Part shown: in pieces, positions 10,980 through 22,880 of the stretch | How the letters are laid out: each line of letters opens with the position of its first letter | Numbering within the stretch: position 1 is the stretch's first letter | Source: Amphiura filiformis | Lineage: Eukaryota > Echinodermata > Ophiuroidea > Amphilepidida > Amphiuridae | Direction of reading: 5' to 3' | Length of the DNA stretch: 64,000 nucleotides | Assembly: GCF_039555335.1 (NCBI RefSeq) | Contig: NC_092646.1 | Location: 23,872,893 to 23,936,892, forward strand | Notes under the pieces: model-generated | Told to the model about the DNA's origin: nothing | The model's input: the letters and a program-made list of their open reading frames with translations, nothing else | Databases searched by the model: none | Position numbers and translations under genes: made by a program

Positions 10980-13677
10980 ATACCCTGCATGCAATATACC
11001 CGCATGCAATAGCATGCAGGGTATATTCCCATCCTGTGGTTTCTTCTCCTTCTCCTTTTTATCTATGCCTGTGCAACAGGGCATAGATATTCTGCTTATG
11101 CTCTTTAGTCTTCTCCTTATATATGCCTGTGTAGCAGGGCATATATATTCTCCTTATGCTCTTTAGTCTTCTCCTTCTTCCTTATCTATGCCTTTAGTCT
11201 TCTCCTTCTTCTTATCTATGCCTGTGCAACAGGGCATAGATATTCTGCTTATGCTCTTTAGTCTTCTCCTTTTCCTTCTCCTCCTTCTTCTCACGCTTCA
11301 TATTAACAGGACTATCTCCAAAACTACAAGGGCCCCATGGCTCATATTTGGCACACTTAATGGCCCTACCCATAGATGTGCCTTTTGCCCATTTTGGCCC
11401 CATAGGTCAAAGGTCACGGGCCCCAGGGGCCCAAATGTAAAAATACAAAGCATGCCGTTTCTCATCAAATAAAGCAGCCTCAGGGCCCTGAGTTGGTGCA
11501 CTGATAGCCCCAGGAGTACTCTATATTTACATGTATACATGAGCCCCATATCTTAATACTAATTACGGCGTGTCCGTCCGTCCGTCCGTCCTCTGTCCGT
11601 GCGCTATCGCGTTCGCGTCCGCGCGTGAACGCGGTACACTATCGCGTGCTCGCGGTGCGCTATCGCGGAGTATCAACGGGAGTGTGCGCGGAGTACAGTG
11701 CGCGCATCGGAAAAACATTACAGTGTGACTAACAGGTGCATCTCATCGGACCAATAGGCCTATTTTCAAGACAGGATTAACATAAAAATCATCAGTTATG
11801 GTATAACCCGTTTGGGTTGTATTTCGGGGTATTTTGGGGTCCTCCAATGTGGTAGCAGGACAGGGTTTGAAAGAGGCGAACGATGGGTTTTCAGATTATG
11901 GGTAGCCTACCGAAGTAAGCGTCACAGCTACAAAACATTAACAGAGTTGATTAATTATTGAGCGACGAATATCGTAGTAGTTTGAAAGGTTAGGACAAGT
12001 ATTATGGGTAACGGGTGTTGGGTAATTAGAGATAGGCCTATCACGAGAACCGCCCAACCCGAGAACCGCGAAATCTAGTGTCATATATTATGGGCCCCAG
12101 GGCCCCAAATGTTAAAAAAAGGGGCAACAGTTTGACAAGGTTAGCTGTGAAACTACAAGGGCACTAGGGCTCATATGTGGCACACGTATGGGCCCGAACT
12201 TGTAGATATGCATTTTACCAATTATGGCCCCAGATTTTTAAGGCTAGGGACCCAGAGGCCCAAATGTTAAAACAAAGGGCCGGCCGTTTCTCAGCAAATA
12301 AAGTAGCTACAGGGCTCAGATTTGGTACACAGATAGGTTTTCAGTGTAGGGTGATGGAACAGCCATTAAAGGGACACTCCGTTTTGGGATTAAAGGGGTA
12401 TTCAGATTTTTTGATTTTTTGTTGTTGATTTTTTTTTGTATGGAACATGTTTGTTGCATTATTTAAGGAGGAGCGCCCTCAAGCGTTTACACAGCAAATG
12501 CAATTAAAATGCTATTATTTGATTTTTAATTAATTAATTAATTAATTTTAATTTTTTGTTTTTGGTATACTGATAGCCCTTTTAGAATATGGGGTGTCAG
12601 TGGGTGTTAGGGTGATGGAACGGCCATTAAAGGGACACTCTGTTTTGGGATTAAAGGGGTATTCAGGTTTTTTGGTTTTTTTTTTTATTTTTTTTTGTAT
12701 GGAACGTGTTTGTTGCATTATTTAAGGAGGAGCGCCCTCAAGCGTTTACACAGCAAATGCAATTAAAGGGCTATTATTTGATTTTTAATTAATTAATTAA
12801 TTAATTTTAATTTTTGTTTTTGGTATACTGATAGCCCTTTTAGAATATGGGGTGTCAGTGGGTGTTAGGGTGAAGGAACAGCCATTAAAAAAATTTTTTT
12901 GATTTTTTTTGTATGGAACATGTTTGTTGCATTATTTAAGGAGGAGCGCCCTCAAGCGTTTACACAGCAAATGCAATTAAAGGGCTATTATTTGATTTTT
13001 AATTAATTAATTTTAATTTTTTTTGTTGGTATACTGATAGCCCTTTTAGAATATGGGGTGTCAGTGGGTGTTAGGGTGATGGAACGGCCATTAAAGGGAC
13101 ACTCTGTTTTGGGATTAAAGGGGTATTCAGATTTTTTTATTTTTTTATTTTTGTATTTTTTGTATGGAACGTGTTTGTTGCATTATTTAAGGAGGAGCGC
13201 CCTCAAGCGTTTACACAGCAAATGCAATTAAAGGGCTATTATTTGATTTTTAATTAATTACCGTAATTAATTAATTTTAATTTTTGTTTTTGGTATACTG
13301 ATAGCCCTTTTAGAATATGGGGTGTCAGTGGGTGTTAGGGTGATGGAACAGCCATTAAAGGGACACTCCGTTTTGGGATTAAAGGGGTATTCAGATTTTT
13401 AATTTTTAATTTTAATTTTTTTTTGTATGGAACATGTTTGTTGCATTATTTAAGGAGGAGCGCACTCAAGCGTTTACACAGCAAATGCAATTAAAGGGGT
13501 ATTATTTGATTTTTAATTAATTTATTTATTTCAATTTTTTTCGTTGGTATACTGATAGCCCTTTTAGAACATGGGGTGTCATGATGGATTAAGAGTGTCA
13601 TGGTGGGTTAAGGGGGTTAGGGTGGGAAACACAGGCATAGATATTCGTGTTTGGTCAAACACAACTGTGCCATCTAG
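10980..13677 (+). mobile_element. Array unit 1 (type B 5' end stacked on type A unit)
   Basis: It starts with a type B 5' end (ATACCCTGCATGC, about 10980-11030). Type A 5' ends (ATCTATGCCTGTG and variants) follow at 11061, about 11119, about 11184 (partial) and 11213. The body has GGGCCCC-rich modules, the nested Helitron 11551-12078, and five roughly 205-266-bp tandem repeats whose GGGTGATGGAAC landmark recurs near 12352, 12611, 12869, 13074 and 13340. The 3' end has CACAGGCATAGATA at 13630-13643, a palindrome at 13647-13662 and CTAG at 13674-13677. Confidence 0.8.
11551..12078 (+). mobile_element. Canonical Helitron copy 2 nested in array unit 1
   Basis: This 528-bp insertion starts TCTTAATACTAATTACGG and ends GCGAAATCTAG, between A (11550) and T (12079). 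Sister units at about 15598 and 17008 read CCCCATATGTCATATATT uninterrupted. Unit 1 reads CCCCATA, then the insertion, then TGTCATATATT, so it sits exactly between A and T with no target duplication. It is the same family as 2846-4143 but lacks the nested TIR element. Confidence 0.93.
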
Positions 13678-14510
13678 TTCTTCTTCTCCCTTCTTCTTCT
13701 CCTTCTCACGCTTCATATTAACAGGGCTAGCTCCAAAACTACAAGGGCCCCAGGGCTCATACTTGGCACACTTAATGGCCCCACCCCAAAGATGTGCCTT
13801 TTAGGGGTCAAGGTCATGTCAAGGTCATCTAAGTATATATTGTTGGATTGTCATCATATTTGGTGGATGTGACCACAATCGAATGCCGAAAAGGGTCAAG
13901 GTCATGTCAAGGTCATCGGAGTATAGTTTGTTGGATTATCATCAAACTTGGTGGATGAGATCACCATCGAGTGCCAATTATGGCCAAGGTCATGTCAAGG
14001 TCATCAGAGCAAATATTGTTGGATTGTCATCAAACTTGGTTCATGAGATCACCATCGAGTGCCGAAAATGGTCAAGGTCATATCAAGGTCATCCGAGTAT
14101 AGATTATTGGATTGGCACCAAACTTGGTGCATGGGATCACCATCGAATGCCAAAATGGTCAAGGTCATGTCAAGGTCATCAGAGTAAAGATTATTGGACT
14201 CCCACCAAACTTGGTGCATGGGATCATAATCGAATGCCAAAAATGGTCAAGGTCATGTCAAGGTCATCAGAGTAAAGATTGTTAGATTGTAACCAAACTT
14301 GGTGAATGAGATCACCGTCGACCGCCAATATTGGTCAAGGTCATGTCAAGGTCATCCGAGTATAGATTGTTGGATTGTCACCAAACTCGGTGGATGATAT
14401 CACCATCGAGTGCCAATAATGGTCAAGGTCATGTCAAGATCATTGGGGGTTAGGGTGGGAATCACAGGCATATATATTCGTGTTTGCTCAAACACAACAG
14501 TGCCATCTAG
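13678..14510 (+). mobile_element. Array unit 2 (type A, 5' truncated) with 87-bp DR5-bearing repeats
   Basis: The unit starts directly at TTCTTCTTCTCCC, lacking the type A 5' stem. After the common GGGCCCC module, about eight tandem copies of an 87-90-bp repeat run from 13806 to 14450. Most carry AGGTCATGTCAAGGTCA, two nuclear-receptor half-sites 5 nt apart. It ends with a type A palindrome and CTAG (14507-14510). The long open frame 13883-14275 is the repeat translated. Confidence 0.85.
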
Positions 14511-15252
14511 TTCTCCTTCTTCTTCTCCTCCTTCTCACGCTTCATATTGACAGGGCCAGCTCCAAAACTACAAGGGCCCCAGGGCTCATACTTGGCACAC
14601 TTAATGGCCCCACCCCAAAGATGTGCCATTTAGGGGTCAAGGTCATGTCAAGGTCGTCTATGTATATATTGCTGGATTGTCATCATATTTGGTGGATGTG
14701 ATCACAATCGAATGCCGAAAGGGGTCAAGGTCATGTCAAGGTCATCCGAGTATAGTTTGTTGGATTATCATCAAACTTGGTGGATGAGCTCACCATCGAG
14801 TGCCAATTATTGTCAAGGTCATGTCAAGGTCATCAGAACAAAAAATGTTGGATTGTCATCAAACTTGGTTGATGAGATCACCATCGAGTGCCGAAAATGG
14901 TCAAGGTCATATCAAGGTCATCCGAGTATAGATTATTGAATTGCCACCAAACTTGGTGCATGGGATCACCATCAAATGACAAAAATGGTCAAGGTCATGT
15001 CAAGGTCATCAGAGTAAAGATTATTGGATTGCCACCAAACTTGGTGCATGGGATCATAATCGAATGCCAAAAATGTGTAAGGTCGTGTCAAGGTCATCAG
15101 AGTAAAGATTGTTGGATTGTAACCAAACTTGGTGGATGATATCACCATCGAATGCCAATAATGGTCAAGGTCATGTCAAGGTCATTGGGGGTTAGGGTGG
15201 GAATCACAGGCATATATATTCGTGTTTGCTCAAACACAACAGTGCCATCTAG
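14511..15252 (+). mobile_element. Array unit 3 (type A, 5' truncated), near-duplicate of unit 2
   Basis: It starts TTCTCCTTCTTCTTCTCC, again without the 5' stem. It has the same module order as unit 2, with about seven copies of the 87-bp repeat (landmarks near 14638, 14725, 14813, 14899, 14986, 15076 and 15163). Its interior differs from unit 2 by scattered substitutions and one fewer repeat, pointing to unit duplication. Confidence 0.85.
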
Positions 15253-16723
15253 TTATCTATGCCTGTGGAACAGGGCATAGATATTCTGCTTATGCTCTTT
15301 AGTCTTCTCCTTTTCCTTCTTCTTCTTCTCCTTCTCCTTCTGACCCTTCACATTAACAGGGCTATCTCCAAAACTACATGGACCCCAGGGCTCATATTTG
15401 GCACACTTAATGGCCCTACCCCATAGATGTGCCTTTTCCTATTTTGGCCCCATAGGTAAAATGTCACGGGCCCCAGGGGCCCAAATGTAAAAAATACAAA
15501 GCATGCCGTTTCTCATCAAATAAAGCAGCCTCAGGGCCCTGAGTTGGTGCACTGATAGCCCCAGGAGTACTCTATATTTACATGTATACATGAGCCCCAT
15601 ATGTCATATATTATGGGCCCCAGGGCCCCAAATGTTAAAAAAAAGGGCAACAGTTTGACAAGGTTAGCTGTGAAACTACAAGGGCACTAGGGCTCATATG
15701 TGGCACACGTATGGGCCTGAACTTGTAGATATGCATTTTACCAATTATGGCCCCAGATTTTTAAGGCTAGGGGCCCAGAGGCCCAAATGTTAAAACAAAG
15801 GGCCGGCCGTTTCTCAGCAACTAAAGTAGCTACAGGGCTCAGATTTGGTACACAGATAGGTTTTCAGTATAGGGTGATGGAACAGCCATTAAAGGGACAC
15901 TCCGTTTTGGGATTAAAGGGGTATTCAGATTTTTTGATTTTTTTTTTGATTTTTTTTTGTATGGAACATGTTTGTTGCATTATTTAAGGAGGAGCGCCCT
16001 CAAGCGTTTACACAGCAAATGCAATTAAAGGGCTATTATTTGATTTTTAATTAATTAATTAATTTTAATTTTTTTTTTTTTTTTTTGGTATACTGATAGC
16101 CCTTTTAGAATATGGGGTGTCAGTGGGTGTTAGGGTGATGGAACAGCCATTAAAGGGACACTCCGTTTTGGGATTAAAGGGTATTCAGATTTTTGATTTT
16201 TTTTTTTTTTTGATTTTTTTTGTATGGAACGTGTTTGTTGCATTATTTAAGGAGGAGCGCCCTCAAGCGTTTACACAGCAAATGCAATTAAAGGGCTATT
16301 ATCTGATTTTTAATTAATTAATTAATTTTAATTTTTTTTTTGGTATACTGATAGCCCTTTCAGAATATGGGGTGTCAGTGGGTGTTAGGGTGATGGAACA
16401 GCCATTAAAGGACACTCCGTTTTGGGATTAAAGGGGTATTCAGATTTTTGATTTTTTTTTGATTTTTTTTTTGTATGGAACATGTTTGTTGCATTATTTA
16501 AGGAGGAGCGCCCTCGAGCGTTTACACAGCAAATGCAATTAAAGGGGTATTATTTGATTTTTAATTATTTATTTATTTCAATTTTTTTCGTTGGTATACT
16601 GATAGCCCTTTTAGAATATGGGGTGTCATGATGGATTAAGAGTGTCATGGTGGGTTAAGGGGTTAGGGTGGGAAACACAGGCATAGATATTCGTGTTTGG
16701 TCAAACACAACTGTGCCATCTAG
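15253..16723 (+). mobile_element. Array unit 4 (type A, complete ends)
   Basis: It starts TTATCTATGCCTGTGGAACA and ends with palindrome GTGTTTGGTCAAACAC and CTAG (16720-16723). It contains the uninterrupted CCCCATATGTCATATATT site and three copies of the roughly 257-bp repeat (GGGTGATGGAAC near 15875, 16132 and 16389). Confidence 0.85.
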
Positions 16724-17871
16724 TTTTCCTTCTTCTTCTTCTCCTTCTCCTTCTGACCCTTCACATTAACAGGGCTATCTCCAAAACTACAAGGACCCCA
16801 GGGCTCATATTTGGCACACTTAATGGCCCTACCCCATAGATGTGCCTTTTGCCTATTTTGGCCCCATAGGTAAAGGTCACGGGCCCCAGGGGCCCAAATG
16901 TAAAAATACAAAGCATGCCGTTTCTCATCAAATAAAGCAGCCTCAGGGCCCTGAGTTGGTGCACTGATAGCCCCAGGAGTACTCTATATTTACATGTATA
17001 CATGAGCCCCATATGTCATATATTATGGGCCCCAGGGCCCCAAATGTTAAAAAAGGGGCAACAGTTTGACAAGGTTAGCTGTGAAACTACAAGGGCACTA
17101 GGGCTCATATGTGGCACACGTATGGGCCTGAACTTGTAGATATGCATTTTACCAATTATGGCCCCAGATTTTTAAGGCTAGGGGCCCAGAGGCCCAAATG
17201 TTAAAATAAAGGGCCGGCCGTTTCTCAGCAAATAAAGTAGCTACAGGGCTCAGATTTGGTACACAGATAGGTTTTCAGTATAGGGTGATGGAATAGCCAT
17301 TAAAGGGACACTCCGTTTTGGGATTAAAGGGGTATTCAGATTTTTGATTTTTTTTTTTTGATTTTTTTGTATGGAACATGTTTGTTGCATTATTTAAGGA
17401 GGAGCGCCCTCAAGCGTTTACACAGCAAATGCAATTAAAGGGCTATTATTTGATTTTTAATTAATTAATTAATTTTAATTTTTTTTTTTTGGTATACTGA
17501 TAGCCCTTTTAGAATATGGGGTGTCAGTGGGTGTTAGGGTGATGGAACAGCCATTAAAGGACACTCCGTTTTGGGATTAAAGGGGTATTCAGATTTTTGA
17601 TTTTTTTTTTTGATTTTTTTTGTATGGAACGTGTTTGTTGCATTATTTAAGGAGGAGCGCCCTCGAGCGTTTACACAGCAAATGCAATTAAAGGGGTATT
17701 ATTTGATTTTTAATTATTTATTTATTTCAATTTTTTCGTTGGTATACTGATAGCCCTTTTAGAATATGGGGTGTCATGATGGATTAAGAGTGTCATGGTG
17801 GGTTAAGGGGTTAGGGTGGGAAACACAGGCATAGATATTCGTGTTTGGTCAAACACAACTGTGCCATCTAG
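16724..17871 (+). mobile_element. Array unit 5 (type A, 5' truncated)
   Basis: It starts TTTTCCTTCTTCTTCTTCTC without the stem. The body matches unit 4 but has only two roughly 255-bp repeats (near 17284 and 17538). CTAG is at 17868-17871. Confidence 0.85.
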
Positions 17872-18900
17872 TTATCTATGCCTGTGGAACAGGGCATAGA
17901 TATTCTCCTTATGCTCTTTAGTCTTCTCCGTTTCCTTCTTCTCCTTTTCCTCCTCCTCACGCTTCATATTGACAGGGCTATCTCCAAAACTACAAGGGCC
18001 CCAGGGCTCATATTTGGCACACTTATTGGCCCTACCCCGTAGATGTGCCTTTTGCCCATTTTGGCCCCATAGGTCAAAGGTCACGGGCCCCAGGGGCCCA
18101 AATGTAAAATACAAAGCATGCCATTTCTCATCAAATAAAGCAGTCTCAGGGCCCTGAGTTGGTGCACTGATAGCCCCAGGGGTACTCTATATTTACAGGT
18201 ATACATGAGCCCCATATGTCATATATTATGGGCCCCAGGGCCCCAAATGTTAAAATAAGGGGCAACAGGTTGACAAGGTTAGCTATAAAACTACAAAAGC
18301 ACTAGGGCTCATATGTGGCACACGTATGGGTCTGAACTAGTAGATACGCATTTTGCCCATTTTGGCCCCAGAATTGTAAGGCTAGGGGCCCCAGAGGCCC
18401 AAATGTTAAAATATTTGGCCGGCCGTTTTTCAGCAAATAAAGTAGCTACAGGGCTCAGATTTGGTACACTAATAGATCTTTAGCATTATATTGTTGTATG
18501 AATATAAGAGCCCCATATGGCACATAATATGGGCCCCAGGGCCCCAATTGTTAAAACAAAGGGCCGGCTGTTTCTCAGCAAGTAAAGTAGCTACAGGGCT
18601 CAGATTTGGTACAATAATAGATCTTTAGCATTATATTGTTATATGAATATAAGAGCCCCATATGGCACATAATATGGGGCCCAGGGCCCCAATAGTTAAA
18701 ACATAGGGCAGACCGTTACTCTGTTACTCAGTAAATAAAACAGCTACAATGCTCTAGGTTGGTACACAGATAGCCGTTTTTAGCATTAAACATATTACAG
18801 GGTGTCAGGGTGAGTTTAGAGTGTCGTGGTGGGTGGGGGTTAGGGTGGGAATCACAGGCATAGATATTCGTGTTTGATCAAACACAACAGTGCCATCTAG
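17872..18900 (+). mobile_element. Array unit 6 (type A, complete ends)
   Basis: It starts TTATCTATGCCTGTGGAACA. The interior carries GGGCCCCAGGGCCCC modules about 130-170 bp apart and a DR1 motif at 18071-18083. The 3' palindrome GTGTTTGATCAAACAC is perfect. CTAG is at 18897-18900. Confidence 0.85.
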
Positions 18901-20654
18901 TTATACCCGCATGCGAAGCATGGACGGGTATCTTCCCATCCTGTGGTTTCTTCTCCTTTTCCTCCTTCTCCATCAAACACAACATTCTGTCAAGGCTAGC
19001 GCTAAAACTACAAAGGCCCTGGAGCCCATATGTGGTACACGTATGGGCCCTACCCCTCGTAGAAGTGCCTTTTGCCCATCTTGGCCCCAGAGGTCAAAGG
19101 TCACGGGCCCCAGGGGCCCAAATGTGAAAATACAAAGCACGCCATTTCTCATCAAATGAAGCAGCCTCAGGGCCCTGAGTTGGTACACTGATAACCCTAG
19201 GGGTACTCTATATTTACAAATATACAAGAGCCCCATATGTTATATATTATGGGCCCCAGGGGCCCAAATGTTAAAATATGGTGCAACAGATTGACAAGCC
19301 TAGCTCTAATAGTACAAGATCGCTAGGGCTCATATGTGGCATATGTATGGGCCCTAAGTTGTAGATGTGCCTTTTGCCCATTCTGGCCCCAGATGTACAA
19401 GGCTGGGAGCCCCAGGGGCCAAAATGTTAAAACAAAGGGCCGGCCGTTTCTCAGCAAATAAAGTAGCTACAGGGTTCAGATTTGGTACACAGATAGGTCT
19501 TTAGTATTATATTGTCATATGTATATATAACCCCATATGTCACATAATATGGGCCCCAGGGCCCCAAACGCTAAAACATAAGGCCGGCCGTTACTCAGTA
19601 AATAAAGCAGCTACAATGCCCAGCTTGAGTCTACTGATAGCACTTGAGAATCATACTTCAACATATGTACATGAGCCCCATAAGTCATATATATTGGGCC
19701 CCAGGGCCCCAAATGTTAAAACAAAGGCCGGCCGTTTCTCATCATATAAAGCAGCTTTATGGCTCAGAGTTTGTACACAGATTGCACCTGAGAATTACAT
19801 TGTTATATGTACATATGAGCCCCATATATCACATAATATTGGCCCCAGGGCCCCAAACGCTAAAACAGAGGGCCGGCCGTTACTCAGTAAATAAAGTAGC
19901 TACAGTGGCCAGCTTGAGTCTACTGATAGCTAGAAAATTATACTTCAACATAATTATGTACATGGGCCTCATAAGTCAAATATTATGGGCTCCAGGGCCC
20001 CAAATGTTAAAAAAAGGGCGGGTCGTTTCTCATCAAAGAAAGCAGCTTCCGGGCTCAGAATTTGTACACAGATAGCACCTGAGAATTATATTGTTACTAA
20101 CACCCACACACCCATCAACCCCACACACGTAGGACTAAACAGACAGATCGTATTATATCATAATTGGAAATACCAGCGTGAAGCGTTAAGGCTGTTCAGT
20201 TAAATTACATACCCATTGGCTGTTCCATTTAATTTACATACTCCCTCTGAAATGGCCCCAAAAAAGGCTGTTCCGTTTAATTTACATACTCCCTCTGAAA
20301 TGGCTGTTCCATTTAATTTACATACTCCCTCTGGAATAGTTTCCCTGAATCATATTGCATAGCCTCACTGTGAGTAAGAGAGACTGACAACAGCAACCTA
20401 TGGAGAGTAAGAGAGACGACTCCCCTGGGAGGGACTTTTTACAATTTCTTTATTTTAAGTGCTACGACAGTGCAACCTACATTCAATTAAAGCTTGTGAC
20501 TTGGACTTTCACTTTTTACACATTTTCTGCCCAAGTTGGGCGACTTTTTACAATTTCTTTATTTTAAGTCCTCAGCAAATAAGGACTGTAAGTTTGGGTA
20601 CACCGATAACATGCGGGTATAGCCGTATTTGTGTACAAATATATAGCCTTCTAG
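18901..20654 (+). mobile_element. Array unit 7 (type B, complete ends)
   Basis: Its 5' end has ATACCCGCATG at 18903-18913; the inverted partner CATGCGGGTAT lies shortly before the terminal CTAG (20651-20654). The interior has tandem modules marked by GGGCCGGCCGTTTCTCAGCA and then GCTGTTCCATTTAATTTACA repeats. DR1 motif at 19091-19103. Confidence 0.85.
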
Positions 20655-22880
20655 TTCTCCTCCTTCTCCTCCTTCTCCATCAAACACATCATTCTGTCAA
20701 GGCTAGCGCTAAAACTACAAAGGCCCTGGGGCCCATATGTGGTACACTTATAGACCCTACCCTGTAGAAGTGCCTTTTGCCCATCTTGGCCCCAGAGGTC
20801 AAAGGTCACGGGCCCCAGGGGCCCAAATGTGAAAAATACAAATCACGTCGTTTCTCATCAAATGAAGCAGCCTCAGGGCCATAAGTTGGTACACTGATAG
20901 TCCCAAGGGTACTCTATAAATACAAGTATACATGAGCCCCATATGTTATATATTATGGGCCCCAGGGCCCCAAATGTTAAAAAATATGGGGCAACAGATT
21001 GACAAGCCTAGCTCTAAAGCTACAAGGGCACTAGGGCTCATATGTTGCACATGTATAAGCCCTAAATTGTAAATGTGCCTTTTGCCCATTTTGGCCCCAG
21101 ATGTACAAGGCTAGAGGCCCCAGGGGCCCAAATGTTAAAACAAAGGGCCGGCCGTTTCTCAGCAAATAAAGTAGCTACAGGGCTCAGATTTGGTACACAG
21201 ATAGGTTTTCAGTATTATATTGTCATATGTATATATGTACCCCATATGTCACATAATATGGGCCCCTGGGCCCCAAACGCTAAAACATAGGGCCGGTCGT
21301 TACTCTGTAAATAAAGCAGCTTTAGGGCTCAGAGTTAGTACACAGATTGCACCTGAAAATCACATTGTTATATGTACATGTGAGCCCCATATATTACATT
21401 TTATGGGCCCCAGGGCCCCAAACTCTAAAACATAGGGCCGGCCGTTACTCTGTAAATAAAGCAGCTTTAGGGCTCAGAGTTAGTACACAGATTGCACCTG
21501 AAAATCACATTGTTATATGTACATGTGAGCCCCATATATTACATTATATGGGCCCCAGGGCCCCAAAACGCTAAAACATAGGGCCGGCCGTTACTCAGTA
21601 AATAAAGCAGCTACAGTGCCCAGCTTGAGTCTACTGATAGCACTAGAGAATTAAACTTCAACATATGTCCTGGGCCTCATAAGTCAAATATTATGGGCCC
21701 CATGGCCCCAAATGTTAAAACAAAGGGCCGGCCGTTTCTCATCAAATAAAGCAGCTTCCGGGCTCAGAATTTGTACACAGTAGCACCTGAGAATTATATT
21801 GTTATTAACACCCACATATCCCCCCACCCTACACATGTAGGACTAAACAGACATATCCGTGTTATAATTATTAATATAAATTTAATAATTGGAAATACCA
21901 GCGTGAAGCGTTAAGGCTGTTCCAGTTAAATTACATACCCATTGGCTGTTCTATTTAATTTACGTACTCCCTCTGAAATGGTCCCAAAATAGGCTGTTCC
22001 GTTTAATTTACATACTCCCTCTAAAATGGCTGTTCCATTTAATTTACATACTCTCTCTGGAATAGTTTTCCCCTAATCACATTGCATAGCCTCATTGTGA
22101 ATAAGAGAGACTGACAACAGCAATCTATGGAGAGACAACTCCCCTGGCAGGGGACTTTTTACAAGTTCTTTATTTTAAGTACTACGAGAGTGCAACCTGC
22201 ATTAAATTAAAGCTTGTGACTTGGACTTTCAATTTTACACTTTTTTACGACTTTTTACAATTTCTATATTTTAAGTCCTCAGCAATTTGTACACAGATAG
22301 CACCTGAGAATTATATTGTTACTAACACCCACGCACGCACCCATCCACCCCACACACGTAGGACTAAACAGACAGACCGTATTATATCATAATTGGAAAT
22401 ACCAGCGTGAAGCGTTAAGGCTGTTCCAGTTAAATTACATACCCATTGGCTGTTCCATTTAATTTACATACTCCCTCTGAAATGGCCCCAAAAAAGGCTG
22501 TTCCGTTTAATTTACATACTCCCTCTGAAATGACTGTTCCGTTTAATTTACATACTCCCTCTGGAATAGTTTCCCTAATCGTATTGTATAGCCTCGCTGT
22601 GAGTAAGAGAGACTGACAACAGCAACCTATGGAGAGTAAGAGAGACGACTCCCTGGGAGGGGACTTTTACTATTTCTTTATTTTAAGTGCTACGACAGTG
22701 CAACCTACATTCAATTAAAGCTTGTGACTTGGACTTTCACTTTTACACATTTTCTGCCCAATTGGGCGACTTTTTACAATTTCTTTATTTTAAGTCCTCA
22801 GCAAATAAGGACTGTAAGTTTGGGTACACCGATAACATGCGGGTATAGCCGTATTTGTGTACAAATATATAGCCTTCTAG
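20655..22880 (+). mobile_element. Array unit 8 (type B, 5' truncated)
   Basis: It starts TTCTCCTCCTTCTCC, lacking the ATACCCGCATG stem, and has a full type B 3' end with CTAG at 22877-22880. It has the same two internal modules as unit 7, the GCTGTTCC part being partly duplicated (about 21900-22100 and 22410-22570). DR1 motif at 20796-20808. Confidence 0.85.
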
